Positions 16,442-24,066 of a stretch of 64,000 nucleotides of DNA are shown here, piece after piece. Made by a program: the position numbers and the translations under genes. This stretch comes from Adlercreutzia rubneri (GTDB lineage: Bacteria > Actinomycetota > Coriobacteriia > Coriobacteriales > Eggerthellaceae), in the NCBI RefSeq assembly GCF_009755265.1, contig NZ_WPOO01000003.1, positions 1 to 64,000 on the forward strand, given 5' to 3'. Below the pieces are notes generated by a model, which worked only from the letters and a program-made list of their open reading frames with translations, ran no database searches and had not been told where the DNA came from. The number at the start of each line of letters is the position of its first letter. Position 1 is the first letter of the stretch.

Positions 16442-16657
16442 ATGCGCGCTATGATCGAGGCCCGGCAAAGCCAAAATCTCACGCAAAAGGAATTGGCCGA
16501 ACGATGTGGCATAGCTCAGACCGAAATCAGCCGCATAGAACGCGGAATCCGCAACCCTTCGATACGCGTCCTTCAGAAAATCGCGGAGGGAATGAACATG
16601 TATCTGCATATCTCCTTCCTCCCCCGCGACCCGCAACCGGGCACCCGCTCCGCATAG
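16442..16657 (+). CDS. HTH_XRE antitoxin-like protein, orphan or truncated
   Basis: From ATG 16442 the protein has 71 residues: an XRE helix-turn-helix (NLTQKELAERCGIAQTEISR, IERGIRNPSIRVLQKIAEGM) with a short basic tail. Family resemblance is to HigA/RelB-type HTH antitoxins, and the same frame upstream still encodes LDPEFAEASHELQPEAALM, the usual N-terminal part of such proteins. No proper start codon serves that part before 16217, which would overlap the divergent LysR start. So either the gene begins internally, or its beginning has been lost. No toxin gene is adjacent. Confidence 0.6.
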   Translation: MRAMIEARQSQNLTQKELAERCGIAQTEISRIERGIRNPSIRVLQKIAEGMNMYLHISFLPRDPQPGTRSA

Positions 16658-16720
16658 CATAGCAACGCGAAGACGCCGCCGGCGTGCTTTTGGGCTCCCC
16701 AAGGCCGTTCTGAAGAAATC

Positions 16721-16772
16721 TCGGTCAACGAACTACCCGTTTTCTGCATGAGATCTTGAGTTATCAGCGTCT
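16721..16772 (+). repeat. dispersed 52-bp repeat, copy 3
   Basis: TCGGTCAACGAACTACCCG, TTTTCTGCATGAGATCTTG and AGTTATCAGCGTC in succession. It is in the same orientation as copy 2 and opposed to copy 4, 112 bp downstream. Confidence 0.75.
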
Positions 16773-16883
16773 CTGGGGGCACGCCCGCAACCCGATGCCG
16801 GGAACTCCCTTACCAAGCGCAACGCTTTGACCAGGCGTTTTGTAAAAGCCGTTCTCAGCCGCGAGCCCTTCTGCGGATTCCGG

Positions 16884-16935
16884 ACGCTTATAACTCGAGA
16901 TTTCGTGCAGAAACAGAGGGGTTCGTCGACCGAGA
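16884..16935 (-). repeat. dispersed 52-bp repeat, copy 4
   Basis: Inverted relative to copy 3: on the + strand GACGCTTATAACTCGAG, then ATTTCGTGCAG, ending GTTCGTCGACCGAG. Together with copy 3 it closes the accessory segment beside the enolase terminator. No gene is seen in 16658-17071. Confidence 0.75.
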
Positions 16936-16973
16936 ACAGGCAAAAGCGATCCCAGCTGGCTGCCGCGAAACAG

Positions 16974-17010
16974 AAGAAGGGCCGCCTCGTTATGAAGCGG
17001 CCCTTCTTTA
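16974..17010 (-). terminator. terminator hairpin downstream of eno
   Basis: GAAGGGCCGC (16976-16985) pairs with GCGGCCCTTC (16997-17006). It has T-rich flanks on both strands and may stop transcription both ways. Confidence 0.7.
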
Positions 17011-17071
17011 GTCGTTTGTGCGCTCGCCTTCCAAGGCGAACCTTGTGGACTGCGAGCCCCTGCTCGGCCCT

Positions 17072-18364
17072 CTAGCGCTTGATGTTGTAGAAAGCTTTCA
17101 TACCGGCGTACTGGGCCTGGCCCTCAAGCTGCTCCTCGATGCGGATGAGCTGGTTGTACTTGGCCACGCGGTCGGACCGGCAGGGGGCGCCGGTCTTGAT
17201 CTGGCCGGTGTTGCAGGCCACGGACAGATCGGCGATGGTCACGTCCTCGGTCTCGCCGGAGCGGTGGCTCATGACGCAGGCGTAGCCGGCCTGCTTGGCC
17301 ATCTCGATGGCCTCGAGCGTCTCGGTGAGGGAGCCGATCTGGTTCACCTTGATGAGAATGGCGTTGGCGCAGCCCAGCTCGATGCCCTTGGCGAGGCGCT
17401 TGGAGTTGGTGACGAACAGGTCGTCGCCCACCAGCTGCACGCGATCGCCGATGCGGTCGGTCAGCTTCTTCCAGCCGTCCCAGTCCTCCTCGGCCATGCC
17501 GTCCTCGATGGAGACGATGGGGTACTTGTTCACGAGCGCCTCCCAGTAGTCCACCATCTCGTCGCTCGTCAGCTCGCGACCCTCGCCGGCCAGCACGTAC
17601 TTGCCGGTCTCGGCGTTGTAGAACTCGGTGGAGGCGGGATCCATGGCGAACAGGATGTCGGTGCCCGGCTTGTAACCGGCCTTCTCGCAAGCTTCCACGA
17701 TATAAGCCAGCGGCTCCTCGTTGGTCTTCAGGTTGGGAGCGAAGCCGCCCTCGTCGCCCACGCCGCCGCCAAGGCCCGCATCATGCAGCACCTTCTTCAG
17801 GGTGTGGTAGATCTCGGCGCACCAGCGCAGAGCCTCGGCGAAGGTGGGGGCGCCCACGGGCATGATCATGAACTCCTGGAAGTCCACGTTGTTGTCGGCA
17901 TGCACGCCGCCGTTCAGGATGTTCATCATGGGCGTCGGCAGAAGATGCGCGTTCGCACCGCCCACGTACTTGTACAGCGGCAGCTCGGCGGCCTCCGCGG
18001 CAGCCTTGGCCACGGCCAAAGAAGCGCCCAGGATGGCGTTGGCACCGAACACGCCCTTGTTCTCCGTGCCGTCGGCCTCGATCATGGCGGCGTCCACCAT
18101 GCGCTGATCCTCGGCCTCGAGGCCGATGAGCACGTCGGCGATCTCGTTGTTCACATGGGCCACGGCATCCAGCGTGCCCTTACCCAGATAGCGGCTCTTG
18201 TCGCAGTCGCGCAGCTCCACGGCCTCGAAAGCGCCCGTGGAAGCGCCCGAGGGAACCGCCGCGCGGCCGAAGGCGCCGTCTTCCAGCACGACTTCCACTT
18301 CGACGGTGGGGTTGCCGCGAGAATCGAGAACCTCGCGCCCGTACACATCGATGATGACGCTCAT
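17072..18364 (-). CDS. eno: enolase
   Basis: 430 residues, normal length. Conserved features include the N-terminal DSRGNPTVEVEV, GASTGAFEAVELRD, the Mg2+ and catalytic region SIEDGMAEEDWDGW, GDDLFVTN, ILIKVNQIGSLTET and the C-terminal SHRSGETEDVTIADL followed by GAPCRSDRVAKYNQL. It interconverts 2-phosphoglycerate and phosphoenolpyruvate in glycolysis. AAGGAGG precedes the ATG. A TATGAT at 18412-18417 (minus strand) is a likely -10, 48 nt from the start. It is separated from the upstream oleate hydratase gene by a hairpin. Confidence 0.97.
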   Translation of the reverse strand: MSVIIDVYGREVLDSRGNPTVEVEVVLEDGAFGRAAVPSGASTGAFEAVELRDCDKSRYLGKGTLDAVAHVNNEIADVLIGLEAEDQRMVDAAMIEADGTENKGVFGANAILGASLAVAKAAAEAAELPLYKYVGGANAHLLPTPMMNILNGGVHADNNVDFQEFMIMPVGAPTFAEALRWCAEIYHTLKKVLHDAGLGGGVGDEGGFAPNLKTNEEPLAYIVEACEKAGYKPGTDILFAMDPASTEFYNAETGKYVLAGEGRELTSDEMVDYWEALVNKYPIVSIEDGMAEEDWDGWKKLTDRIGDRVQLVGDDLFVTNSKRLAKGIELGCANAILIKVNQIGSLTETLEAIEMAKQAGYACVMSHRSGETEDVTIADLSVACNTGQIKTGAPCRSDRVAKYNQLIRIEEQLEGQAQYAGMKAFYNIKR

Positions 18365-18438
18365 GTAGTGCCTCCTTGAAGGTTGGTTGATGCTTCTAAT
18401 CAGCGTTCACCATCATAGCACGAACGACGCAAGCGCAA

Positions 18439-18471
18439 GCGCCCCGCGCGGGTTCATTCCGCACGGGGCGC
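18439..18471 (-). terminator. hairpin between ohyA and eno
   Basis: GCGCCCCG (18439-18446) with CGGGGCGC (18464-18471). No T-run follows, so termination is only likely from position. Confidence 0.4.
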
Positions 18472-18571
18472 ATAAAACAGGGGTCGCTGCCGGGCCCAAT
18501 CGGGCACCGCAACCAACAAGGACGACGGCTCTCGCCCTCAGACAGAGCCCCAACAACGGCGCAGAGGCGGG

Positions 18572-20497
18572 TTAATGGATGCCCGGCCACACGGCACCCG
18601 TGGCGGGCACGGGCACATCGCGGTTCTCATCGGTGGTCGGAATGACGCCGAACTCCTTCAGAAGGCCGTAGATGTCGGTATGCTCGATCTCCTTCAGGCC
18701 GCGCGACAGCAGAAGCTTCTCCAGCACGTTCATGTTCATGTCTGTTGCCGGCTTGCCGTCGCGCAGAAGCACCGTCGCGTTCAGCAGCACGCGCAGGTCG
18801 AACACGCTGCCCCACACCTCAGGCACGCCGCGGTCGATGTCGAGCAGCGTATATACCGCCTCCATGCCAGTGCGCATGGAGTACTCAGTGGTGAAGATGG
18901 TGTCGCGCGGCGTCTCGGCGAACTGGCCAATGAAGGCGAAGTTCACGGCGCCCTCAGGCACGACGAGCGGACGGTCGCCATCGGCGCGGGGCATGAAGAA
19001 GGCCGTGATGTAGGGCATCATGCAGGGCACCGTGTTCGCGGAATGCTCGGCCAGCTCCTCGATTTGCTCCTCGGGCACGCCCAGGTGGTACAGCCACTCC
19101 TCGCAGATTTCCTTGCCGGTGCAATCGCGCATGGGCTTCTTCACGTAGTCGCCGGGCACGTCGGTGAACAGGCCGTAGAGCCACACGCACACCTGCCCCT
19201 CGGGCTGGGCGCGGAACTGCGGCTGGCGGTTGATGGTCCAGGAGAGCAGCCAGCTGGAGTCCTTCACCGACACGATGCCGCCCGTGACAACGCCGCCGGA
19301 AAGCGGGTCGCGCTTGCAGATGGCCTCGATATAAGGCAGGATCTTCTCGTCCAGCGTGGTCACCGTGGCGCTTTCCCAGTTGCTCTTCTCCGGGTCGCCG
19401 CAGAACTTCTCGGGACGGCCGAACTCCGGCGACTGGGCCGCGATCCTCTTCCACAGATCCCAGCCATCGCCGGGAGTGAGCTCGGGGGCGAAACGGGCGG
19501 GGGCGTCCTGGCTGCCGAAGGAGGAGTGGGCCACCAGGCTGCCGGGCGTGATGAAGACGAGGTCGTTTTCCGTGAGCGGAATGGTCTCCTCGCGCGCGAG
19601 GTCGACCGCCGGGGCCGTCTTGCCGTCGGGCTGCACGCCCTCGGCCGCGTCCACCGCCGCCGGGCCGTCCTCGCGCACCAGCCGAATCTCCGTAGCCAGC
19701 TTCCGGTCATCGTCCTTAGCGTCATCGCAGCTGAAGCGCACATCAGTCACGTGGGTGTTGAACTGGAAGTCGACGCCGTGGGACTCAAGATAGTTCACCA
19801 TGGGCAGGATCATGGACTCGTACTGGTTGTACCGGGTGAAGCGCAGAGCCGAGAAGTCGGGCAGGCCGCCCAAATGGTGCACGAAGCGGGTGACGTAGCG
19901 CTTCATCTCAAGGGCCGAGTGCCAATTCTCAAAGGCGAACATGGTGCGCCAGTACAGCCAGAAGTTCGAGTTCAGCACCTCATCGGAGAAGTACTCGGTG
20001 ATGACCTTGTCCTGCAGCTCCTCTTCCGGGGTGAAGAACAGGTTCATGATTTCCATGCAGGCTTTGTCGGACAGGTTGAACTTGTTGTCAGTATGGGCGT
20101 CCTGGCCGCGATCCTGCGTGGCGCGGCACAGCGAGTAGTTCGGATCGCGCTTGTTCAACCAATAGTAGTAGTCGAGCACCGATACCGACGGATCCTCGAT
20201 GGAGGGAATGTCGCGGAACAGATCCCACATCACCTCGAAGTGGTTGTCCATCTCGCGGCCGCCGCGCATGGTGTAGCCCAGCCCCGGGTAATCCCAGCCG
20301 TCGCAGCCGCCGCCGGCACGCGGGTCGCGCTCCAGGATGTGGATCTTCTCGCCGGGCATCCGTCCGTCGCGCACGAGAAAGCACGCCGCCGCCAGGCCTG
20401 CCAGGCCGCTGCCGATAATGTAGGCCTGCTTGTTTTCCACGCCCTCGGGCGGAAGCGGATGGGCGAAGGCCTCGTAGTTGCCGCTGGAATAGTACAT
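18572..20497 (-). CDS. ohyA: oleate hydratase (MCRA family)
   Basis: 641 residues. The N-terminal FAD site AYIIGSGLAGLAAACFL has GSGLAG at 29-34, followed by HILERDPRAGGGCDG and YTMRGGREMDNHFE, which matches the glycine-rich loop (RGGREM) and catalytic Glu region of oleate hydratases. The C-terminal SRGLKEIEHTDIYGLLKEFG is also characteristic. It hydrates the cis-9 double bond of oleate or linoleate to 10-hydroxy fatty acids, detoxifying host unsaturated fatty acids at the membrane. A region near residues 265-300 (EDGPAAVDAAEGVQPDGKT) is an Ala/Asp-rich insertion. Single gene with ribosome site AGAGAGGA. Confidence 0.94.
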   Translation of the reverse strand: MYYSSGNYEAFAHPLPPEGVENKQAYIIGSGLAGLAAACFLVRDGRMPGEKIHILERDPRAGGGCDGWDYPGLGYTMRGGREMDNHFEVMWDLFRDIPSIEDPSVSVLDYYYWLNKRDPNYSLCRATQDRGQDAHTDNKFNLSDKACMEIMNLFFTPEEELQDKVITEYFSDEVLNSNFWLYWRTMFAFENWHSALEMKRYVTRFVHHLGGLPDFSALRFTRYNQYESMILPMVNYLESHGVDFQFNTHVTDVRFSCDDAKDDDRKLATEIRLVREDGPAAVDAAEGVQPDGKTAPAVDLAREETIPLTENDLVFITPGSLVAHSSFGSQDAPARFAPELTPGDGWDLWKRIAAQSPEFGRPEKFCGDPEKSNWESATVTTLDEKILPYIEAICKRDPLSGGVVTGGIVSVKDSSWLLSWTINRQPQFRAQPEGQVCVWLYGLFTDVPGDYVKKPMRDCTGKEICEEWLYHLGVPEEQIEELAEHSANTVPCMMPYITAFFMPRADGDRPLVVPEGAVNFAFIGQFAETPRDTIFTTEYSMRTGMEAVYTLLDIDRGVPEVWGSVFDLRVLLNATVLLRDGKPATDMNMNVLEKLLLSRGLKEIEHTDIYGLLKEFGVIPTTDENRDVPVPATGAVWPGIH

Positions 20498-20632
20498 AGC
20501 GCACGTCCTCTCTGGTCGGGTTCAATGCTTACCTTCCATCATGCGGCCGCTCCGCGCGCCCGCATCCGTCAACAAGATTCCGTTGCGCCCCCGTTAGCTG
20601 GCAGTAACCTGGCGAAACGCGAAAGGCCGTAC

Positions 20633-20638
20633 TATAAT
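20633..20638 (+). promoter_or_regulatory. -10 box TATAAT of the EamA gene, leaderless geometry
   Basis: Consensus TATAAT with 8 nt between it and the GTG start at 20647. The -35 position holds TGGCGA, a weak match. Transcription would begin at or next to the start codon, and no Shine-Dalgarno sequence exists. Confidence 0.65.
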
Positions 20639-20646
20639 GGCTCGCT

Positions 20647-21633
20647 GTGACTGAGAAGAGACATATCCCGGGCTTCGTGTACAAGCTCATGCTGCTGGCG
20701 GCCACCATTATTTGGGGGTTCGCCTTCGTGGTGATGAAGGACGCCGTCGACGTGCTGCCCCCGGCCCAGCTCATCGGCGTGCGCTTCTTCCTGACGGGAC
20801 TGCTCATGGCCGCTGTGTTCCATCGGTCGCTTAAGGGCGCGCTGAACGGGCCGTGCCTTAAGGCGGGGCTCGTGCTGGCCGTCGTGACCTTCCTCGCGTT
20901 CTGGGTGCAGACGGTGGGGCTCGCCGACACCACGCCGGGCAAGAACGCCTTCCTTACGGCCACTTACTGCGTCATTGTTCCCTTCATGCTGTGGGCCGTC
21001 GCCGGCAAGCGCCCCACCTTCGCCAACGTGGGCGCCGCCGCTCTCTGCATCACGGGCATCGGGCTCGTGTCGCTCACCGCCGGCTCGCTCGCCTTCGAGT
21101 TCGGCGATGCCATGACGCTTCTGTGCGCCGTCTTCTTCGCGGCGCAGATCATCGCCATCGCGCGCTATTCGAAGCGCTTCGACGTGCTCGCGCTCACCGT
21201 GTACCAGTTCCTCTTCGGCGGCATTGCGGGACTTGTCGTCGGCGCTCTCACCGAGCCGGCGCCGAACCTGGCGGCCCTCACGCCGGAATTCGCCTTCAAC
21301 CTGTTCTACCTCGTGGTGTTCGCCTCGGGGCTGTGCTACCTCTTCCAGAACGTGGGGCTCGTCCACGTGTCGCCGGCCCAGGGGTCGCTTCTGCTGTCCC
21401 TGGAATCGGTTTTCGGCGTGCTGGCCAGCGTGCTGTTCTACGGCGAGGTGGTCACCGGGCGCATGGCGGTCGGTTTCGTCCTCATTTTCGCCGCCATCCT
21501 GATAAGCGAGCTGGCACCGACACGGGCAAAGCGCGAGAAGCACCCGAAGACGAGCGAATCGTCCGATGCCCCTAAGTCGCGCAGCATTCCGATAGTCGAC
21601 GAGGACGACAGCGACCTTGTCGCAAGCTCCTAG
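20647..21633 (+). CDS. EamA-family (DMT) transporter
   Basis: 328 residues with ten predicted membrane helices in two EamA repeats (about 12-145 and 150-290). The first repeat starts LMLLAATIIWGFAFVVMKD and the second has LFYLVVFASGLCYLFQNVGL and SLESVFGVLASVLFYGE, typical of the RhaT/YdcZ-like drug/metabolite exporters. The C-terminal 35 residues are hydrophilic (Lys, Ser, Asp). Substrate unknown. Start is GTG 20647, apparently leaderless because TATAAT ends 8 nt before it and there is no ribosome site. It diverges from ohyA across 149 bp. Confidence 0.88.
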   Translation: MTEKRHIPGFVYKLMLLAATIIWGFAFVVMKDAVDVLPPAQLIGVRFFLTGLLMAAVFHRSLKGALNGPCLKAGLVLAVVTFLAFWVQTVGLADTTPGKNAFLTATYCVIVPFMLWAVAGKRPTFANVGAAALCITGIGLVSLTAGSLAFEFGDAMTLLCAVFFAAQIIAIARYSKRFDVLALTVYQFLFGGIAGLVVGALTEPAPNLAALTPEFAFNLFYLVVFASGLCYLFQNVGLVHVSPAQGSLLLSLESVFGVLASVLFYGEVVTGRMAVGFVLIFAAILISELAPTRAKREKHPKTSESSDAPKSRSIPIVDEDDSDLVASS

Positions 21634-22511
21634 GGAATAAGCGCGAAGGCAGCGCAGGCGACAACGCCGACGAGGAGGGCCGCCCCGTCGCCAAAGGCGA
21701 AACGGCGCCCGTCAAGCGACGTCGGCACGCCGGAAGCTCCGTAGCAGCGCGCCTCCATAGCGGATGCCAGGCGATCGGCCCGACGGAAAAGCCCCACGAA
21801 CAGCGGCACCATGAGGCCCCCATAGGCTCGCAGGCGCCGCACGAGCCCTGCGCCCTCGAAGGCAGCTCCCCGCGAGGCCTGGGCAGCCCTCACGGCCCTC
21901 AGCTCCTCGGAAAGCAGCGGCATGAACCGCAGGGCGATGGAAAGCGACATCGTGAAGTCGCGTACGGGCAGCCCCAGACAGCCCAGGGGGGAGAGCAGCC
22001 GGCGCAGCGCCTCGGAAAGCTCTGCAGGCGTGGAAAGCGCCGTGAGCAAAAGACTCGCCCATACCAGCAGAAGCAACCGGAGGGCCACCGCGATTCCCGC
22101 AAGCCACCCAGAGGCTGCAACATTGTAGACGAGCAGGAAGCCGACAAGGAGGTAGGCGAAGGCCCCTTCGCGCAGCAGACGGGCAACGGGGACGTCCCCG
22201 ACGGAGGCCACGGCCGCCAGCAGCGCAGCCGCCACACCCAGACCCAGAAGGTTTTCCGTGCAGAAAAGCGCCACGGAATAGGCCACGAGCAGCCCGATCT
22301 TCACACGGGCGTCCACGGTGCGCAGTGTCCCTTTCGCACCGATGCGCGTGGCACGGCGAGCTTCGCCGGCGCCGCATCTCGCACCGCCTGCGCGTTTCGC
22401 AGCGTCTGCGCGAGCAGCACCGGCGTCCCCCTTCTCGGATGCGACAGAATATATCGAGGCTTTTTCCATGTCGCCAGTATCCCACAGAACCCCCATCGTC
22501 ACGGATGCCAT
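21630..22511 (-). CDS. energy-coupling factor transporter membrane protein EcfT (CbiQ family)
   Basis: Up to 293 residues. The membrane part begins at about 65 (TVDARVKIGLLVAYSVALF) with five or six helices. The two conserved Ala-Arg-Gly-type coupling motifs are AAQASRGAAF and AMEARCYGAS. EcfT links the paired ATPases to a vitamin- or metal-binding S component. Neither EcfA nor an S component is in the window, so it must work with subunits encoded elsewhere. The N-terminal 60 residues are unusually Ala/Gly/Arg-rich and the start is doubtful: candidates are ATG 22511, a GTG just inside it with GGGAGGG at about 9 nt, and ATG at MEKASIY. Its stop overlaps the convergent EamA gene end. Confidence 0.85.
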   Translation of the reverse strand: MASVTMGVLWDTGDMEKASIYSVASEKGDAGAARADAAKRAGGARCGAGEARRATRIGAKGTLRTVDARVKIGLLVAYSVALFCTENLLGLGVAAALLAAVASVGDVPVARLLREGAFAYLLVGFLLVYNVAASGWLAGIAVALRLLLLVWASLLLTALSTPAELSEALRRLLSPLGCLGLPVRDFTMSLSIALRFMPLLSEELRAVRAAQASRGAAFEGAGLVRRLRAYGGLMVPLFVGLFRRADRLASAMEARCYGASGVPTSLDGRRFAFGDGAALLVGVVACAAFALIP

Positions 22512-22565
22512 CCCTCCCCCATCGGCCAGACACCGGTGAGCGCTCGTGTTTTGTGCAGAGGCGCA

Positions 22566-22603
22566 AAAGAAGGCGCCCCCATGCTCAAGGGGGCGCCTTC
22601 TTT
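22566..22603. terminator. bidirectional terminator-like hairpin
   Basis: GAAGGCGCCCCC (22569-22580) pairs with GGGGGCGCCTTC (22589-22600), with A-run before and T-run after. It sits upstream of EcfT and downstream of the small acidic protein gene, which is transcribed leftward, so it most likely ends that transcript. Confidence 0.8.
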
Positions 22604-22729
22604 CAATTCCGTCAAGCCATCCCGCGGGCTCCTGTTAAGGAAGAGCCCAGGCTTGGTGGAGTCATCATGAAGCCGGCGAGTTAGCGAACCGGCCTCGAAT
22701 CGGCGAGCCGCACGGCCCGCATGCAGATG

Positions 22730-22954
22730 TTAGAGCGATTGCTCAGCCGCAATCTCAGCCTGCTCGAACTCAAAGGCAGTCTCCGCATCCTCGGCGGCAG
22801 CCTGCTCGTTGCCCAGCGCGTCATCGTACTCGGTGGACATGGTGGCCTCGGCCACAACCTGCTGCTCGACGCGCTCGAGATCCTTGGCGGCATCTTCGGC
22901 CTTGGCGGCCTCGGTCGCAACGAACTCCTCCATCAGCGTATCCTTGTCAGCCAT
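22730..22954 (-). CDS. small acidic Ala/Glu-rich protein, unknown
   Basis: 74 residues beginning MADKDTLMEEFVATEAAKAE, with a heptad-like run of Ala, Glu and Gln (VEQQVVAEA, FEFEQAEIAAEQ) that suggests an amphipathic helix or coiled coil. No signal peptide, no Cys, no known domain. ATG 22954 is supported by AAAGGAG at 8 nt. It sits between the ribosomal operon end and EcfT, with a terminator after it, so it appears to be its own transcription unit. The composition resembles the tails of L17 and the TatA/B-like protein in this window. Real by ribosome site and codon pattern; function not known. Confidence 0.65.
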   Translation of the reverse strand: MADKDTLMEEFVATEAAKAEDAAKDLERVEQQVVAEATMSTEYDDALGNEQAAAEDAETAFEFEQAEIAAEQSL

Positions 22955-23291
22955 GATCCGGCTCCTTTCAATCGGTGCGATACCCATGTACTTACACTGC
23001 AGGAGCAAGATCGGTTGCCCTTGCAAGGAGTATTCTATGGGCCTCAGCAGCAAGGTAAACTTGAGCGAGCCGATAGTAATTCAGAGGTTGGACGCGCGTC
23101 GCCTTGCCGTCATGAGACCCGCGCCGCAAGTCATACCGCGCTTGCGGCAAGGGGCGACCGAGGTCGCCCCCTACGGGAGGAAACGCAGAGAAGCCGCCCG
23201 AGGGCGGCTTCTCCGGTATAGAACGATGCTTCCACGCTCCGCTTTTGCGGCTGGCGGGCGCGCGGCGCACCCGAAGTTCCCAGTCGAACGA
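22955..23291. other. intergenic region after the ribosomal operon
   Basis: 337 bp. It contains the L17 terminator (23188-23213) and a second hairpin GGGCGACC-GAGGTCGCCC near 23153-23171. No gene is seen. Confidence 0.5.
23188..23213 (-). terminator. terminator of the infA-rplQ operon
   Basis: GAGAAGCCGCCC (23188-23199) pairs perfectly with GGGCGGCTTCTC (23202-23213), about 80 nt beyond the rplQ stop. The T-run is weak. Confidence 0.65.
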
Positions 23292-24053
23292 TTACTCGCT
23301 CTTGACGTCGGCCTTCTCTTCCTCAGCCTTCTCCACCTCGGAGGTCTCGACCTCCTTGGCAGCCTCGGCCTCGGCCTTCTCGGCTTCCTCCTTGGCGGCC
23401 TCGGCGGGATCACCGGCGGTCTCCTCGGTCTCGCGGAACGCCTCGGCCTCTTCGGCCTTCTTCTCCTCGACGGCCTCGACCTTCTCGGCATCGGTCATCT
23501 CGGCGCCGTTCTCGGCAACGGCCTCGGCGGCGTCTACAGCCTCGATCTGCTCGACGGTGCCGTCGGCCTCGAAGCCCAGATCCTCGGCGAGCTCCTCGGA
23601 CTTGTCGGCCTTCTTGGCGACCTTCTTCGGGGCAGCCTTCTTGGCAGCGGCCTTCTTCTCGGCAGCGGCCTTGCGCTCGGCCTTGGGCACGCAGGGCTCG
23701 GTCACGAGCTCCATGATGACCATAGGGGCGTTGTCGCCCTTGCGAGGCCCGAGCTTCATGATGCGGGTGTAGCCGCCGGGACGATCCTGGAACATGCCCT
23801 GGGCGACCTTCTCGAAGATCTCGCGGACGAGCTCCTTGTCGTTCAGGTAGGCGATGGCCAGACGGCGGGAATGCAGGTCGCCGCGCTTGGCCCAGGTGAT
23901 CACCTTGTCGACCTGCGGGCGGATCTCCTTGGCACGGGACTCCACCGTCTTGATGCGGTCGTTCAGGAACAGGGCGGACACCAAGCTGCGCTTCATAGCC
24001 TTAGTGTGGCTATAGTCGGTGCCGAGCTTGCGACCCTTCTTGTTGTGTCTCAT
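23292..24053 (-). CDS. rplQ: 50S ribosomal protein L17 with long charged C-terminal tail
   Basis: 253 residues; bacterial L17 is usually 115-130. The ribosomal domain occupies about 1-125 (MRHNKKGRKLGTDYSHTKAM, RIKTVESRAKEIRPQVDKVI, GGYTRIMKLGPRKGDNAPM). The remaining 125 residues are low-complexity Ala, Glu and Lys, first basic (AAEKKAAAKKAAPKKVAKKA) and then acidic, ending in EEKADVKSE. Such tails occur in other actinobacterial L17 proteins, but this one is long. L17 binds 23S rRNA near the exit tunnel, so the tail would project from the ribosome surface. Last gene of the operon, 13 nt after rpoA. Confidence 0.96.
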   Translation of the reverse strand: MRHNKKGRKLGTDYSHTKAMKRSLVSALFLNDRIKTVESRAKEIRPQVDKVITWAKRGDLHSRRLAIAYLNDKELVREIFEKVAQGMFQDRPGGYTRIMKLGPRKGDNAPMVIMELVTEPCVPKAERKAAAEKKAAAKKAAPKKVAKKADKSEELAEDLGFEADGTVEQIEAVDAAEAVAENGAEMTDAEKVEAVEEKKAEEAEAFRETEETAGDPAEAAKEEAEKAEAEAAKEVETSEVEKAEEEKADVKSE

Positions 24054-24066
24054 AACTCTTTGTCTC

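Noticed and set aside
17018..18379. 453-codon frame on the + strand over enolase
   Set aside because: Shadow of the enolase gene; composition is dominated by Val, Leu, Gly and His repeats and it lacks any domain.
18575..20650. 691-codon frame on the + strand over oleate hydratase
   Set aside because: Mirror of the real gene on the other strand, no initiation signals and no homology pattern.
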